From Pseudomonadota bacterium (GTDB lineage: Bacteria > Pseudomonadota > Gammaproteobacteria > Burkholderiales > Rhodocyclaceae): a DNA stretch of 64,000 nt. Of this stretch, positions 36,589 to 45,410 are shown one piece after another (positions within the stretch are counted from its first letter, which is position 1; the number at the start of each line of letters is the position of its first letter). The stretch covers positions 1-64,000 of the forward strand of contig JAKOTN010000049.1 in the NCBI GenBank assembly GCA_029776255.1, written 5' to 3'. The position numbers were made by a program, and so were the translations under genes. The notes beneath the pieces were generated by a model, which worked only from the letters and a program-made list of their open reading frames with translations, had not been told where the DNA came from and did not search any database.

Positions 36589-37644
36589 ATGAACAAAATC
36601 GCCATCATCGATGACAGCGAAATCAATTTGATGCTGTTGAAAGCGTTGGTCGCCAAGATTGGCGACTGCGAAGGGCTGGTTTTTCAGGAGTCGCCATCGG
36701 GTTTGCAATGGTGTTCCGAAAACAAGCCCGACCTGGTCATCGTCGATTACATGATGCCGGATCTCGACGGCATCGAATTCATTTCCCGATTGCGGCAAAT
36801 GCCGGGTTGCGACGAATTTCCAGTGTTGATGATTACCGCCAACGACAACAAAGACGTTCGTTACCGCGCCTTGGAGAGCGGGGCGACGGATTTTCTGACC
36901 AAGCCGGTCGATCGCATGGAGTTCTCGGCGCGCGTGCACAACATGCTCGCTCTCAACAGCAGTCGTCGAAACCTGGCGGATCGTGCCGCCTGGCTGGCGG
37001 AGGAGGTGGCCAAGGCGACGGCGAAAGTCCATGCGCGCGAACAGGAACTGCTGTTCCGCATGTCGCGGGCGGCCGAATTTCGCGACCCGGAAACCGGCGC
37101 GCATATTCAGCGCATGGCGCACTTTTCCCGCCTGATCGCCGAGCAATTGGGGCTTGCCGGTGGGACGCAACAACTGATCCTGAAAGCGGCGCCGATGCAC
37201 GATATCGGCAAGATCGGCATCCCCGATTCGATATTGCTCAAGCCCGGGCGGCTGACGCCCGAGGAATTCGCGGTGATGAAGGGGCACGCGCAACTCGGTT
37301 TCGAACTGCTGAACGGGAGTGAATCGGCGGTGCTGCAGGCGGCGGCATTGATTGCCTACTCGCATCACGAGAAATTCGACGGCTCGGGGTATCCGCGAGC
37401 CTTGGCTGGCGACGCGATTCCCTTGTTTGGCCGGATAGTCGCGGTGGCCGACGTTTTTGACGCACTGGTGTCGGAAAGACCCTACAAAAGGGCCTGGACG
37501 CTCGACAAAGCCTTCGAATTCTTGCAGCAGGGCACCGGTTCGCATTTCGACCCGGACTGCGTCGCGGCGTTTTTGCGGCGGGAGCAGGAGATCGGCGTCA
37601 TCCGCGAATCTTTCCAGGAACAGGATCCGGTCGACGACCTATGA
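36589..37644 (+). CDS. Response regulator with HD-GYP output domain
   Basis: A 351-residue protein. The receiver domain (about 1-120) has IIDDS, the phosphoacceptor Asp53 in LVIVDYMMPD and the Lys in LTKPVDRME. The HD-GYP domain (about 150-335) carries HDIGKIGIPD and HHEKFDGSGYP, so it is predicted to hydrolyse cyclic di-GMP. Start is the ATG before NKIAIIDD. No histidine kinase is adjacent. A TATACT -10-like box lies about 25 bases upstream. The next gene encodes a lone CZB domain, which in other systems controls cyclic di-GMP enzymes. Confidence 0.92.
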   Translation: MNKIAIIDDSEINLMLLKALVAKIGDCEGLVFQESPSGLQWCSENKPDLVIVDYMMPDLDGIEFISRLRQMPGCDEFPVLMITANDNKDVRYRALESGATDFLTKPVDRMEFSARVHNMLALNSSRRNLADRAAWLAEEVAKATAKVHAREQELLFRMSRAAEFRDPETGAHIQRMAHFSRLIAEQLGLAGGTQQLILKAAPMHDIGKIGIPDSILLKPGRLTPEEFAVMKGHAQLGFELLNGSESAVLQAAALIAYSHHEKFDGSGYPRALAGDAIPLFGRIVAVADVFDALVSERPYKRAWTLDKAFEFLQQGTGSHFDPDCVAAFLRREQEIGVIRESFQEQDPVDDL

Positions 37645-37731
37645 AGTCGTGTTCCTGCGATACGCTTGGCGGCAATCAATGTAAAATGCGGCCCCGCCCC
37701 CGGTGGCGCCGGGCAGTCTGGAGGAATGGGA

Positions 37732-38139
37732 GTGCAAAGAGTCTCGGATATAGAAAAAGCGATCGACGCGCATGCCCATTGGGCGTCGTTCATCCGCAAG
37801 GCCGTCGTCGAAAGAAAGTCGAGTATCGACCTGGAGAGCATTCGTGCCGATAACCGATGCGAGTTCGGCAAGTGGCTGCATGGCGTCCAGTGGCTGGAAG
37901 ACGGGCCGGCCAAGGAGGCGTATTGGGGGGTCCGGGAACTTCACGCCGAATTTCACGAAGTCTCGGCGCGCGTGGTGGAACTGGCGCTGTCGGGCAAGAT
38001 TGTCAAAGCCTATACGTTGCTTTACGGAGAATATCTGACGATGTCCGGGCGTTTGGTGATTGCCATGCGCACTTGGCAGTCGGCGTTGCTCAAGGAGATT
38101 CTGTCGCGCGGCGATAACGGTCGAAACGGTCGCCAATGA
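37732..38139 (+). CDS. Standalone CZB (chemoreceptor zinc-binding) domain protein
   Basis: A 135-residue all-helical protein. The 3His-1Cys zinc-site pattern is visible: AHAHWASFIRKAV, CEFGKWLHGVQW and ELHAEFHEVSARVVELAL. CZB domains usually end chemoreceptors or begin diguanylate cyclases such as DgcZ, where zinc binding inhibits activity; a domain on its own is less common. GGAGG lies seven bases before the GTG used here and only one base before an ATG six bases upstream, so GTG is preferred. It starts about 90 bases after the HD-GYP gene on the same strand. Confidence 0.85.
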   Translation: MQRVSDIEKAIDAHAHWASFIRKAVVERKSSIDLESIRADNRCEFGKWLHGVQWLEDGPAKEAYWGVRELHAEFHEVSARVVELALSGKIVKAYTLLYGEYLTMSGRLVIAMRTWQSALLKEILSRGDNGRNGRQ

Positions 38140-38169
38140 TGGGTCGGTGAGGCCGCCGGACTTCGGGCT

Positions 38170-38646
38170 TCACTCGCTCTCGCGGTCGCGTCCCAGATAA
38201 TGTGCGGCCAGGGTATCGAGGTTGCGTAGGCGGCGACTGAGTTCGCGTGCCAGATTCATCACGATCAGTGTGAACGTCGGCATGTCGGATTCGTAAATGC
38301 GCAACATGTCGCCGTTCGACAGCGCCAGGACAGAAACCGGTTCCATGGCGCGGACGGTGGCCGAGCGGCGCTGCATGTCGATCAATTCCATTTCGCCGAA
38401 AACATCACCCACTTTCAGGACCGCAATCCGCTTGCCCAGCGGGTCATCGGCGTCCGGGTCGCTTTTCAGCACTTCGACCGCGCCGCGATAAATCACGTAC
38501 AGGGAATCCCCTTCGTCGTCTTCCTTGACGATCACGCCGCCGGCGGGGACATCGAGGTCGCGCAGCAAGGGCATGATGGCTTGCATCGCCGCCTCCCCGA
38601 CGCCGCCGAACAGTGGTTGATCCTGAAGAAACTTGATCGTCTGCAT
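38170..38646 (-). CDS. Cyclic nucleotide-binding domain protein
   Basis: A 158-residue protein consisting of one cNMP-binding beta-barrel: PLFGGVGEAAMQAIMPLL, VIVKEDDEGDSLYVIYRGAVEVL and the phosphate-binding cassette GDVFGEMELIDMQRRSATVRA with the conserved Glu and Arg. No HTH follows, so it is not a CRP-type regulator; it may be a free-standing regulatory subunit. It lies 40 bases downstream of the Kef-type antiporter and probably shares its transcript, suggesting ligand control of the transporter. Confidence 0.88.
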   Translation of the reverse strand: MQTIKFLQDQPLFGGVGEAAMQAIMPLLRDLDVPAGGVIVKEDDEGDSLYVIYRGAVEVLKSDPDADDPLGKRIAVLKVGDVFGEMELIDMQRRSATVRAMEPVSVLALSNGDMLRIYESDMPTFTLIVMNLARELSRRLRNLDTLAAHYLGRDRESE

Positions 38647-38686
38647 GCTTGTTTCCAGCGGGGCGCGGGATTTTTCCGGTGGTGGC

Positions 38687-40426
38687 TTACGGCTGTTCGG
38701 GGGGCGAGGACACGTTCTCCGGCCCGTTGCGTACTAAAGCATAGTCGGTGTCGCGGACCTCGCGCAACACCAGATCGGCATCGTCCTGCGAGCTGCCTAG
38801 CGCTTCCAAGGCTTCGGCGGCGAGGCGCAGACTGGCTTCCAGGAGTTCCGGAAACGCCTGGCTGACGCCGGCTTGTTGCAAGGCGTCGCACATCGCCAGG
38901 TCGCGCGCGCGCGCGATGATGGTCACTCGCGGCGAATGGGCGCGGATCAGTTTGGCGGCACGTAGCGCATCATCCTGCTTGTCGATGGTCAGTACCACCA
39001 GTTCGACATGTTGCAAGGAGGCGACGGCGAACAGTTCGGGATTGCCGATCTGGCCGTAAAACACCGGATGCCCCTCGCCACGCCATTTGGCGACCAGAAC
39101 GGCGTCACTGTCGAATGCGACGAAAGGGATGCGATTGCTGCCGAGAACGGCGCCGATGGTGTGGCCAACGCGGCCGTAACCGCCGATCACCACGCGCGCT
39201 TCCGGTTCGCCACTTTGTTGTCGATAACGCAAGGCGTCGGGTTCGTCGCCCGTCTTTTCCGGCAGGCTCTGCGCCAGGCGGTTGCCGAGTTTGGCCAGCA
39301 CCGGCGTCGCCAGCATCGTCGCCGAAATGACCGCCACGGCAGTCGCGAACAACGTGTCGTCGATGGCGCCCAGCGCCTTGGCCGCTCCAAACAGTACGAA
39401 ACCGAATTCCCCGCCTTGCGCGAGCAGGAAAGCCGCCCGGAGCGCCGTCGCCCGGCCGGTGCTGAAAATCAGGCACAGCAGGTAGATCGCCACCACTTTG
39501 ATGACGATGATTGCCACCACATGCGCGGCGAACGCGCCGGGATGCCGGGCGACCGCGCCCACGTCGACCGACATGCCGACGGCGACGAAGAACAAACTCA
39601 TCAGCAGCCCCTTGTGCGGTTCCAGGCTGGCTTCGATTTGCAGGCTATAGCGGGAGGTCGACAACATCATCCCCATCAGGAAGGCGCCGAGCGCCATCGA
39701 CATGCCTGCGTGTTCCATGGCCATCGCCGCGGTGAATACCGCCGCCATCGCCGTCAGCAGGAAGGCTTCGCGGTTGTGGGTGCGTGCCAGATGATCGAGC
39801 ACGCGCGGCACCAGATAACGTCCGGCCACTATCACCAGGGCGATCATCGCCACGGCCACACCGATTTGTTCCGGTATCGACAAGTTCTTGGGCAGCGGAC
39901 CGGCGTCGGCGAGGATCGGCACCATCGCCAGCAGCGGCACTACCGCCAGATCTTGCATCAGCAGGATCGCGAAGGCGGTCTGACCATGGCGGCTGGCGAT
40001 TTCGCCGTTGTCCCTGAGAATTTGCATGACGAACGCGGTCGACGACAGGGCAAAACTGGAGCCGATCAGCAGCGAGGTCGCCCAATTCGTGTCAAAAAGC
40101 CTGAAATAAGCGGCGATGGTCAGAGCCGAGACCACGATCTGCAAGGAGCCAAGCCCGAACAGCAGGCGCCGCAGTTCCCATAAGCGGCGGGGCTTCATCT
40201 CCAGCCCGATCAGGAACAGCAACAGCACGACGCCGATTTCCGTGAAATGGCGAACGCCATCCACTTCGGTGGTAATGAATGGGCCGGGCGTGTGCGGCCC
40301 GACGACGATGCCGGTGACCAGCAGCCCGAGGATGGAGCCGAGGCCAAAATGCCGGAAGACAGCCACGGCGATCGACGCCACGATCAGCAGCAGGACGGCG
40401 GAATCGACGAAGGATTTGGGGTCCAT
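38687..40426 (-). CDS. Monovalent cation:proton antiporter-2 family (Kef-like) with RCK domain
   Basis: A 579-residue inner-membrane transporter. Residues about 1-380 form 12-13 helices of the CPA2 type (GLGSILGLLVTGIVVGPH, LLLFLIGLEMKPRRLWELR, SSFALSSTAFVMQIL, FLMGMMLSTSRYSLQIEA). Residues about 400-520 are a TrkA-N/RCK domain with the NAD-binding GGYGRVGHTIGAVL. It likely exchanges K+ for H+ under control of a nucleotide. A downstream gene encodes a cNMP-binding protein on the same strand. Confidence 0.92.
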   Translation of the reverse strand: MDPKSFVDSAVLLLIVASIAVAVFRHFGLGSILGLLVTGIVVGPHTPGPFITTEVDGVRHFTEIGVVLLLFLIGLEMKPRRLWELRRLLFGLGSLQIVVSALTIAAYFRLFDTNWATSLLIGSSFALSSTAFVMQILRDNGEIASRHGQTAFAILLMQDLAVVPLLAMVPILADAGPLPKNLSIPEQIGVAVAMIALVIVAGRYLVPRVLDHLARTHNREAFLLTAMAAVFTAAMAMEHAGMSMALGAFLMGMMLSTSRYSLQIEASLEPHKGLLMSLFFVAVGMSVDVGAVARHPGAFAAHVVAIIVIKVVAIYLLCLIFSTGRATALRAAFLLAQGGEFGFVLFGAAKALGAIDDTLFATAVAVISATMLATPVLAKLGNRLAQSLPEKTGDEPDALRYRQQSGEPEARVVIGGYGRVGHTIGAVLGSNRIPFVAFDSDAVLVAKWRGEGHPVFYGQIGNPELFAVASLQHVELVVLTIDKQDDALRAAKLIRAHSPRVTIIARARDLAMCDALQQAGVSQAFPELLEASLRLAAEALEALGSSQDDADLVLREVRDTDYALVRNGPENVSSPPEQP

Positions 40427-40515
40427 GGCACGTCTTTCGAATACGCGGATCAGGCAAACGCGTGCATGATAGCCTGCTTTCCGCCATCGACGGCCACGCC
40501 GGGCCGACGCGGCGT

Positions 40516-41010
40516 TTAGTCCAGATACGTGCGCGCCATCTCGAAGTGCCGCGCGAAATAGCGGGCGCCGAGGCGGTCGATGCGGACGCGGCCGTTGGTT
40601 GACGGCGCGTGCACGAAACGGTCGTCGCCAATATAGATGCCGACGTGGGAAAACGACGCGTTGCGGGTGTTGAAGAAGACCAGGTCGCCGGGCCGCAGGC
40701 TTGCCGGATCGATCTGACGCCCGCGACGGGCAATATCGGCGGCGCTGCCGGCGATCTTGATGCCGGCGGCGCGGCCGTAGATATAGCTCACCATGCCGCT
40801 GCAGTCGAGGCCGGCTTCCGGATTCTTGCCGCCAAAACGGTAATCGGTGTCGATCAGGCCGAGAGCGAAGATCACCACATCGTTGCGATTGGGGCTACCG
40901 GCCGGGCGGCTTGTCGCGGCCTTGCCAGCGTGATCGGGGGCTGGCGGCGCGCTGCCGCAGGCCACCAGCAGCAGTACCGTGGCGCAAGTGATGAGCATCT
41001 GGACACGCAT
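40516..41010 (-). CDS. NlpC/P60 family lipoprotein endopeptidase
   Basis: A 164-residue cell-wall hydrolase. The signal peptide MRVQMLITCATVLLLVAC ends in a lipobox Cys. The NlpC/P60 domain shows the catalytic Cys in GLDCSGMVSYIYG and His in FSHVGIYIGDDRFVHAP, with NGRVRIDRL nearby. These enzymes cut the D-Glu/meso-DAP bond of peptide stems. Divergent from the aldehyde dehydrogenase gene with about 46 bases between starts. Confidence 0.92.
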   Translation of the reverse strand: MRVQMLITCATVLLLVACGSAPPAPDHAGKAATSRPAGSPNRNDVVIFALGLIDTDYRFGGKNPEAGLDCSGMVSYIYGRAAGIKIAGSAADIARRGRQIDPASLRPGDLVFFNTRNASFSHVGIYIGDDRFVHAPSTNGRVRIDRLGARYFARHFEMARTYLD

Positions 41011-41056
41011 GGCTCAGAGTATAAACTGGGCGTTTTTTCGAATCCAGGGAATCGCC

Positions 41057-42508
41057 ATGCAACTCGCCGATCCACTATTGTTGCGCGCAAGTTGTTACAT
41101 CAACGGCCTGTGGGTCGTCGCCGACGATGGCCGCACACTGCCGGTCAACGACCCCGCCGATGGCCGCTTGCTCGGCGAGGTGCCGATGCTGGCGGTAGCC
41201 GAGACGGAACGGGCGATTGCCGCCGCCGCCGCCGCGCTGCCGGCCTGGCAGGTGAGAACGGCCAAGGAACGGGCCGCGTTTTTGCGCCGCTGGTATGAGC
41301 TTATTCTGGCTCATGGCGAGGATTTGGCACGGATGATCACCGCCGAGTGCGGCAAGCCTTTGGCCGAGGCGCGCGGTGAAGTCGGCTATGGCGCGTCCTT
41401 TGTCGAATGGTTCGCCGAGGAGGGCAAGCGCGCGTACGGCGAAAGCATTCCCAGCCCGGCCGGCGACCGACGCTTGTTGACCATCCGCCAGCCGGTGGGC
41501 GTCTGCGCGGCGGTCACGCCCTGGAACTTTCCGCTGGCGATGATCACCCGCAAGGTGGCGCCGGCGTTGGCCGCTGGTTGCACGGCGGTGGTCAAACCGG
41601 CCGAACAGACACCGCTGACGGCGCTGGCGCTTGCCGAACTGGCGCAACGGGCCGGTGTGCCGCCGGGGGTGTTCAATGTGCTGACCGGCGATCCGGCGGT
41701 CATCGGCGGCGTCCTGACCGCCAGCCCGGTGGTGCGCAAACTGTCCTTTACCGGATCGACCGAGATCGGTCGGCTGTTGATGGCGCAATGCGCGCCGACG
41801 GTGAAGAAGCTGTCGCTGGAACTCGGCGGCAACGCGCCGTTCATCGTTTTCGACGATGCCGATGTCGACGCCGCCGTCGAGGGCGCCGTGATCGCCAAAT
41901 ATCGCAACACCGGTCAGACCTGCGTCTGCGCCAACCGCTTGCTGGTGCAGGACGGGGTGTACGACAGTTTTGTCGACAAGCTGGCGCGTCGTGTGCAGGC
42001 ATTGAAGGTTGGACCGGGCCGCGAGGACGGCGTCGCGCAAGGCCCCTTGATCGACGGCGCGGCGTTGCGCAAGGTGGAGGCGCATATCGCCGATGCGGTC
42101 GCCGCCGGCGCGCGCATCGTGGTCGGTGGTCGACGCCACTCCCGCGGCGGGAATTTTTTCGAGCCAACGGTGCTGGCCGAGGCGACGCCGGCGATGCGGC
42201 TGGCGCGCGAGGAAACGTTTGGCCCGCTGGCGCCGGTTTTCCGCTTCGCCGACGAGGCACAGGCGGTGCGCATGGCCAACGATACCGAGTTCGGACTGGC
42301 CGCCTATTTCTACTCGCGCGACGTGGCGCGTTGCCTGCGCGTCGCGGAGGCGCTCGAATACGGCATGATCGGCATCAACACCGGCTTGATCTCGAACGAG
42401 GTGGCGCCCTTCGGCGGTATCAAGCAATCCGGAGTCGGTCGCGAAGGCTCCCGGCACGGCCTCGACGAATATCTTGAAATCAAATACTTGTGTTTCAGCA
42501 CCGTTTGA
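41057..42508 (+). CDS. gabD: NAD(P)-dependent aldehyde dehydrogenase, succinate-semialdehyde type
   Basis: A 483-residue aldehyde dehydrogenase. TPWNFPLAMITRKVAPALAAGC, VVKPAEQTPLTALALAELA, SFTGSTEIGR, the general-base Glu in LELGGNAPFIVF and the catalytic Cys in NTGQTCVCANR fit the succinate-semialdehyde dehydrogenase branch (GabD), including a second Cys two residues on. EETFGPLAPVFRF and PFGGIKQSGVGREGS complete the family pattern. Start is the ATG before QLADPLL; the longer frame upstream overlaps the divergent NlpC gene. Confidence 0.9.
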   Translation: MQLADPLLLRASCYINGLWVVADDGRTLPVNDPADGRLLGEVPMLAVAETERAIAAAAAALPAWQVRTAKERAAFLRRWYELILAHGEDLARMITAECGKPLAEARGEVGYGASFVEWFAEEGKRAYGESIPSPAGDRRLLTIRQPVGVCAAVTPWNFPLAMITRKVAPALAAGCTAVVKPAEQTPLTALALAELAQRAGVPPGVFNVLTGDPAVIGGVLTASPVVRKLSFTGSTEIGRLLMAQCAPTVKKLSLELGGNAPFIVFDDADVDAAVEGAVIAKYRNTGQTCVCANRLLVQDGVYDSFVDKLARRVQALKVGPGREDGVAQGPLIDGAALRKVEAHIADAVAAGARIVVGGRRHSRGGNFFEPTVLAEATPAMRLAREETFGPLAPVFRFADEAQAVRMANDTEFGLAAYFYSRDVARCLRVAEALEYGMIGINTGLISNEVAPFGGIKQSGVGREGSRHGLDEYLEIKYLCFSTV

Positions 42509-42564
42509 GCGGTGCGAACACGGTCACGCCGGTCGTTTTCGCTGCTCACTCCGGATCGTGACTG

Positions 42565-43443
42565 TCAGACGCCGTGCTGCTTGAGCCAGGATTGCAGACG
42601 CAGCCAGCCGTCTTCCGCCTCGTCCTTGCGGTAACTCGGCCGATAATCGGCATGGAAGGCGTGCGGGGCGTTGTCGTAAACGTGGATTATCGACGCCTTG
42701 CTTGAGGGGTTGACGCCGACGGCGAGGGCATGGCGCATCTGCTTGACGGTGTCCAGGGGAATTCCCTGGTCGGCGCCGCCGTAGAGGCCGAGTACTGGCG
42801 CGTGCAGTTTGCCGGCGATATCCAGAGGATGTTTGGGCGTGAGTTCGCTGCTTTGGCCGACAAGCTTGCCGTACCAGGCGACAGCGGCCTTGACGCGTGG
42901 GTTGTGCGCGGTATAGAGCCAGGTTATCCGGCCACCCCAACAAAAACCCGTGATGCCCAGGCGCGCGACATTGCCGCCATTGGCTTTGGCCCAGGAGACG
43001 CAGGCGTCGAGGTCGGCCATCGCCTGCGCATCCGGAACCTTGGCGACAATGTTGGTCAGCAGTTCCGGGACACTCGCGTACTGCCGCGGATCGCCCTGCC
43101 GCGCATAAAGTTCCGGCGCGATGGCGAGGTAGCCGAGTTTGGCCAGGCGACGGCAAACATCCTTGATATAGTCGTGTACGCCGAAAATCTCCTGCACCAC
43201 CAGGACCACCGGCCAGTTGCCGCCGTTGGCTGGTTGCGCGCGATACGCCGGCATGTCGCCGCCGGCCGCCGCGATCTTGATCTCGCCGGCGGTCAGGCCG
43301 CTACTGTCGGTGCTGACGACGGTTTGCGCCGCGACCGGTTGTACCGCCAAGGCAAAACCAGCACCCAGCGCGGTGACCATGAACTTGCGGCGGTCGCAGG
43401 GCAGGGCGGGAACGAGACTGTCGAAATCGGTGTCCAGGGCCAC
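42565..43443 (-). CDS. Dienelactone hydrolase family protein, probable Tat export
   Basis: A 292-residue alpha/beta hydrolase. An N-terminal [24 protein letters not shown] resembles a twin-arginine signal. The core has [23 protein letters not shown], the nucleophile Cys in [13 protein letters not shown], Asp in [10 protein letters not shown] and His in [14 protein letters not shown], the Cys-Asp-His triad of dienelactone hydrolases. The substrate is unknown; carboxymethylenebutenolidase activity is typical of the family. Divergent from the MaoC-type gene. Confidence 0.88.
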   Translation of the reverse strand: MALDTDFDSLVPALPCDRRKFMVTALGAGFALAVQPVAAQTVVSTDSSGLTAGEIKIAAAGGDMPAYRAQPANGGNWPVVLVVQEIFGVHDYIKDVCRRLAKLGYLAIAPELYARQGDPRQYASVPELLTNIVAKVPDAQAMADLDACVSWAKANGGNVARLGITGFCWGGRITWLYTAHNPRVKAAVAWYGKLVGQSSELTPKHPLDIAGKLHAPVLGLYGGADQGIPLDTVKQMRHALAVGVNPSSKASIIHVYDNAPHAFHADYRPSYRKDEAEDGWLRLQSWLKQHGV

Positions 43444-43520
43444 GAATCTCTCCTTAAAGGGTCAGGGGTTTTTTGTGTATCATGCCACGACCCGCAACCC
43501 TCTGACCATGGAGATACCCG

Positions 43521-43952
43521 ATGAATTCGCTTGGTGGCTACAACGTTGAAGATCTGCAAGTGGGCATGACGGCCAGCGTCGCCAAAACGGTGACCGAGGC
43601 GGATATCATTCTTTTCGCCGGTATTTCGACCGATGTCAATCCGATGCATCTCAACGAAGAGTGGGCCAAGACCACGCAATTCGGCGGGCGCATCGCGCAC
43701 GGCATGCTGTCGGCGGCCTTCATCTCCGCCGTGCTGGCCAACAAATTGCCCGGTCCCGGCACGGTTTATCTGGGTCAAACCTTGAAGTTCAAGGCGCCGG
43801 TCCGGATCGGCGACACCGTCACCGCCACGGTCACCGTTCGCGAATTGAATGTCGCCAGGCGCCGTTGCGTGATGGACTCGGTGTGCACGGTGAACGGTAA
43901 ACCGGTGATCGAAGGGGAATCGACGCTCTATTGCACCACTGGGACGGACTGA
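43521..43952 (+). CDS. MaoC-like (R)-specific enoyl-CoA hydratase
   Basis: A 143-residue hot-dog-fold protein. ISTDVNPMHLNEEWAKTTQFGGRIAHGML contains the catalytic Asp and His of the hydratase-2 motif, followed by FKAPVRIGDTV. PhaJ-type members feed (R)-3-hydroxyacyl-CoA to polyhydroxyalkanoate synthesis; others act in fatty-acid degradation. The next gene begins three bases after its stop, suggesting one transcript. Confidence 0.9.
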   Translation: MNSLGGYNVEDLQVGMTASVAKTVTEADIILFAGISTDVNPMHLNEEWAKTTQFGGRIAHGMLSAAFISAVLANKLPGPGTVYLGQTLKFKAPVRIGDTVTATVTVRELNVARRRCVMDSVCTVNGKPVIEGESTLYCTTGTD

Positions 43953-43955
43953 GCC

Positions 43956-44537
43956 ATGGGGCCGGTGATCAGCCGTTTTCCGGTGCCGGACCGCCTTGAC
44001 GGATTGCCTGGCGATATTCGCGATCGCATTCTCGCCGTGCAGGAAAAGGCGGGTTTCGTGCCCAATGTTTTTCTGACCCTGGCGCATCGGCCCGACGAGT
44101 TTCGTGCGTTTTTCGCTTATCACGATGCCCTGATGGAGCAGGACAGCGGCTTGAGCAAGGCCGAACGCGAAATGATCGTCGTGGCGACCAGCGGCGCCAA
44201 CCAGTGCCAGTATTGCGTGGTGGCACACGGTGCGATTCTGCGGGTCCGCGCCCGCAATCCCTTGCTTGCCGATCAAGTGGCGGTAAATTATCGCAAGGCC
44301 GACATCACGCTTCGGCAGCGGGCGATGCTCGATTTTGCCCTGAAGGTATCGTTGCGGTCGGCGGAGGTCGGCGACGCCGATTTTTCGACTTTGCGCGAGC
44401 ATGGTTTTTCTGAAGCCGATATCTGGGATATCGGCGCGGTGGCGGCTTTTTTCGCGATGTCGAATCGACTGGCCAACATGAGTTCGATGCGGCCAAACGA
44501 CGAGTTCTTTCTGATGGGCAGGCTTCCCAAGGAATAG
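43956..44537 (+). CDS. AhpD-like peroxidase-related protein (carboxymuconolactone decarboxylase family)
   Basis: A 193-residue helical protein of the AhpD/CMD fold. The redox motif is CQYCVVAHGAIL, giving the paired cysteines and the adjacent His proton relay, preceded by KAEREMIVVATSGAN. Such proteins reduce peroxides through the Cys pair, usually with a lipoyl partner. It follows the MaoC-like gene by three bases. Confidence 0.88.
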   Translation: MGPVISRFPVPDRLDGLPGDIRDRILAVQEKAGFVPNVFLTLAHRPDEFRAFFAYHDALMEQDSGLSKAEREMIVVATSGANQCQYCVVAHGAILRVRARNPLLADQVAVNYRKADITLRQRAMLDFALKVSLRSAEVGDADFSTLREHGFSEADIWDIGAVAAFFAMSNRLANMSSMRPNDEFFLMGRLPKE

Positions 44538-44717
44538 TCGGTTCCGGTGCTTGTTCGCCAGCCGCCGGCAGGGAAATACCTTGGCCGGAGCGCGCGCGCT
44601 GCGCTAAGATCTCCGGTCATCCATCGAGGGGTAGAGCTGTTACCGGATTCGCGGCTGTTTTTTTATCATCCCTTCGTCGTCGCGATTTCCCGCGCGGCCA
44701 TTCTTTGTTTTCTGGCC

Positions 44718-45410
44718 ATGAGAATTGCTTATTTGGAAGACGAAGCGGATCTTTCCGCAACCGTGAGCGCGTGGCTGCGGGAGGCCGGCTACGATGTCGA
44801 GTCGTTCAAAAGCGGTGCGGATTGCGCGCGCGCTGTCGAGAACCAGCGTTTCGATGTCTGTCTGCTCGACTGGATGGTGCCCGATCTTTCCGGGGAAGAG
44901 GTGCTGGCGCGCCTGAAGATCAAACTGCGCCACGCCATGCCGCCGGTGATTTTCGCCACCGGTCGCGATAGCGAGGAGGACGTGGTCGGCATTCTGACTT
45001 CGGGCGCCGACGATTATCTGATCAAGCCGCTTTCGCGACCGCTGTTACTGGCGCGCCTGCAAGCGGTGATGCGGCGGCGCCAGGGCGGCGTCGGCATGCT
45101 GCCGACGCAGCATTTCGGACGCCTGACCGTCGATCACGAGCGTCGGCAGATCACACTGGACGGTCAGTTGGTCGTTTTGACCGACCGTGAAACCGATTTG
45201 GCGCTGTATCTGTTTCAAAACGTTGGCCGGGCGCTGAGCCGCGAAACATTGATTCAGGTGGTGTGGTCGATGACGTCGGAAATCGACACCCGGACGGTCG
45301 ACGTTCACGTCAGCAGCTTGCGCCGAAAACTGGGCTTGAGTCCGGAGTTCGGTTGGCGTCTGGTGTCGATCTACCGCTACGGCTATCGCCTGGAGCGGGA
45401 CGCGCCATGA
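44718..45410 (+). CDS. OmpR-family response regulator
   Basis: A 230-residue two-component regulator. The receiver domain has EDEAD, phosphoacceptor Asp51 in CLLDWMVPDLSG and Lys in YLIKPLSRPLLLAR. The C-terminal winged helix binds DNA (LTDRETDLALYLFQNVGRALSR, TVDVHVSSLRRKLG, GYGYRLE-like end). Start is the ATG before RIAYLED. The stop overlaps the FecR-like gene by ATGA, and the cognate kinase is very probably the CHASE2 kinase two genes down. Confidence 0.93.
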   Translation: MRIAYLEDEADLSATVSAWLREAGYDVESFKSGADCARAVENQRFDVCLLDWMVPDLSGEEVLARLKIKLRHAMPPVIFATGRDSEEDVVGILTSGADDYLIKPLSRPLLLARLQAVMRRRQGGVGMLPTQHFGRLTVDHERRQITLDGQLVVLTDRETDLALYLFQNVGRALSRETLIQVVWSMTSEIDTRTVDVHVSSLRRKLGLSPEFGWRLVSIYRYGYRLERDAP

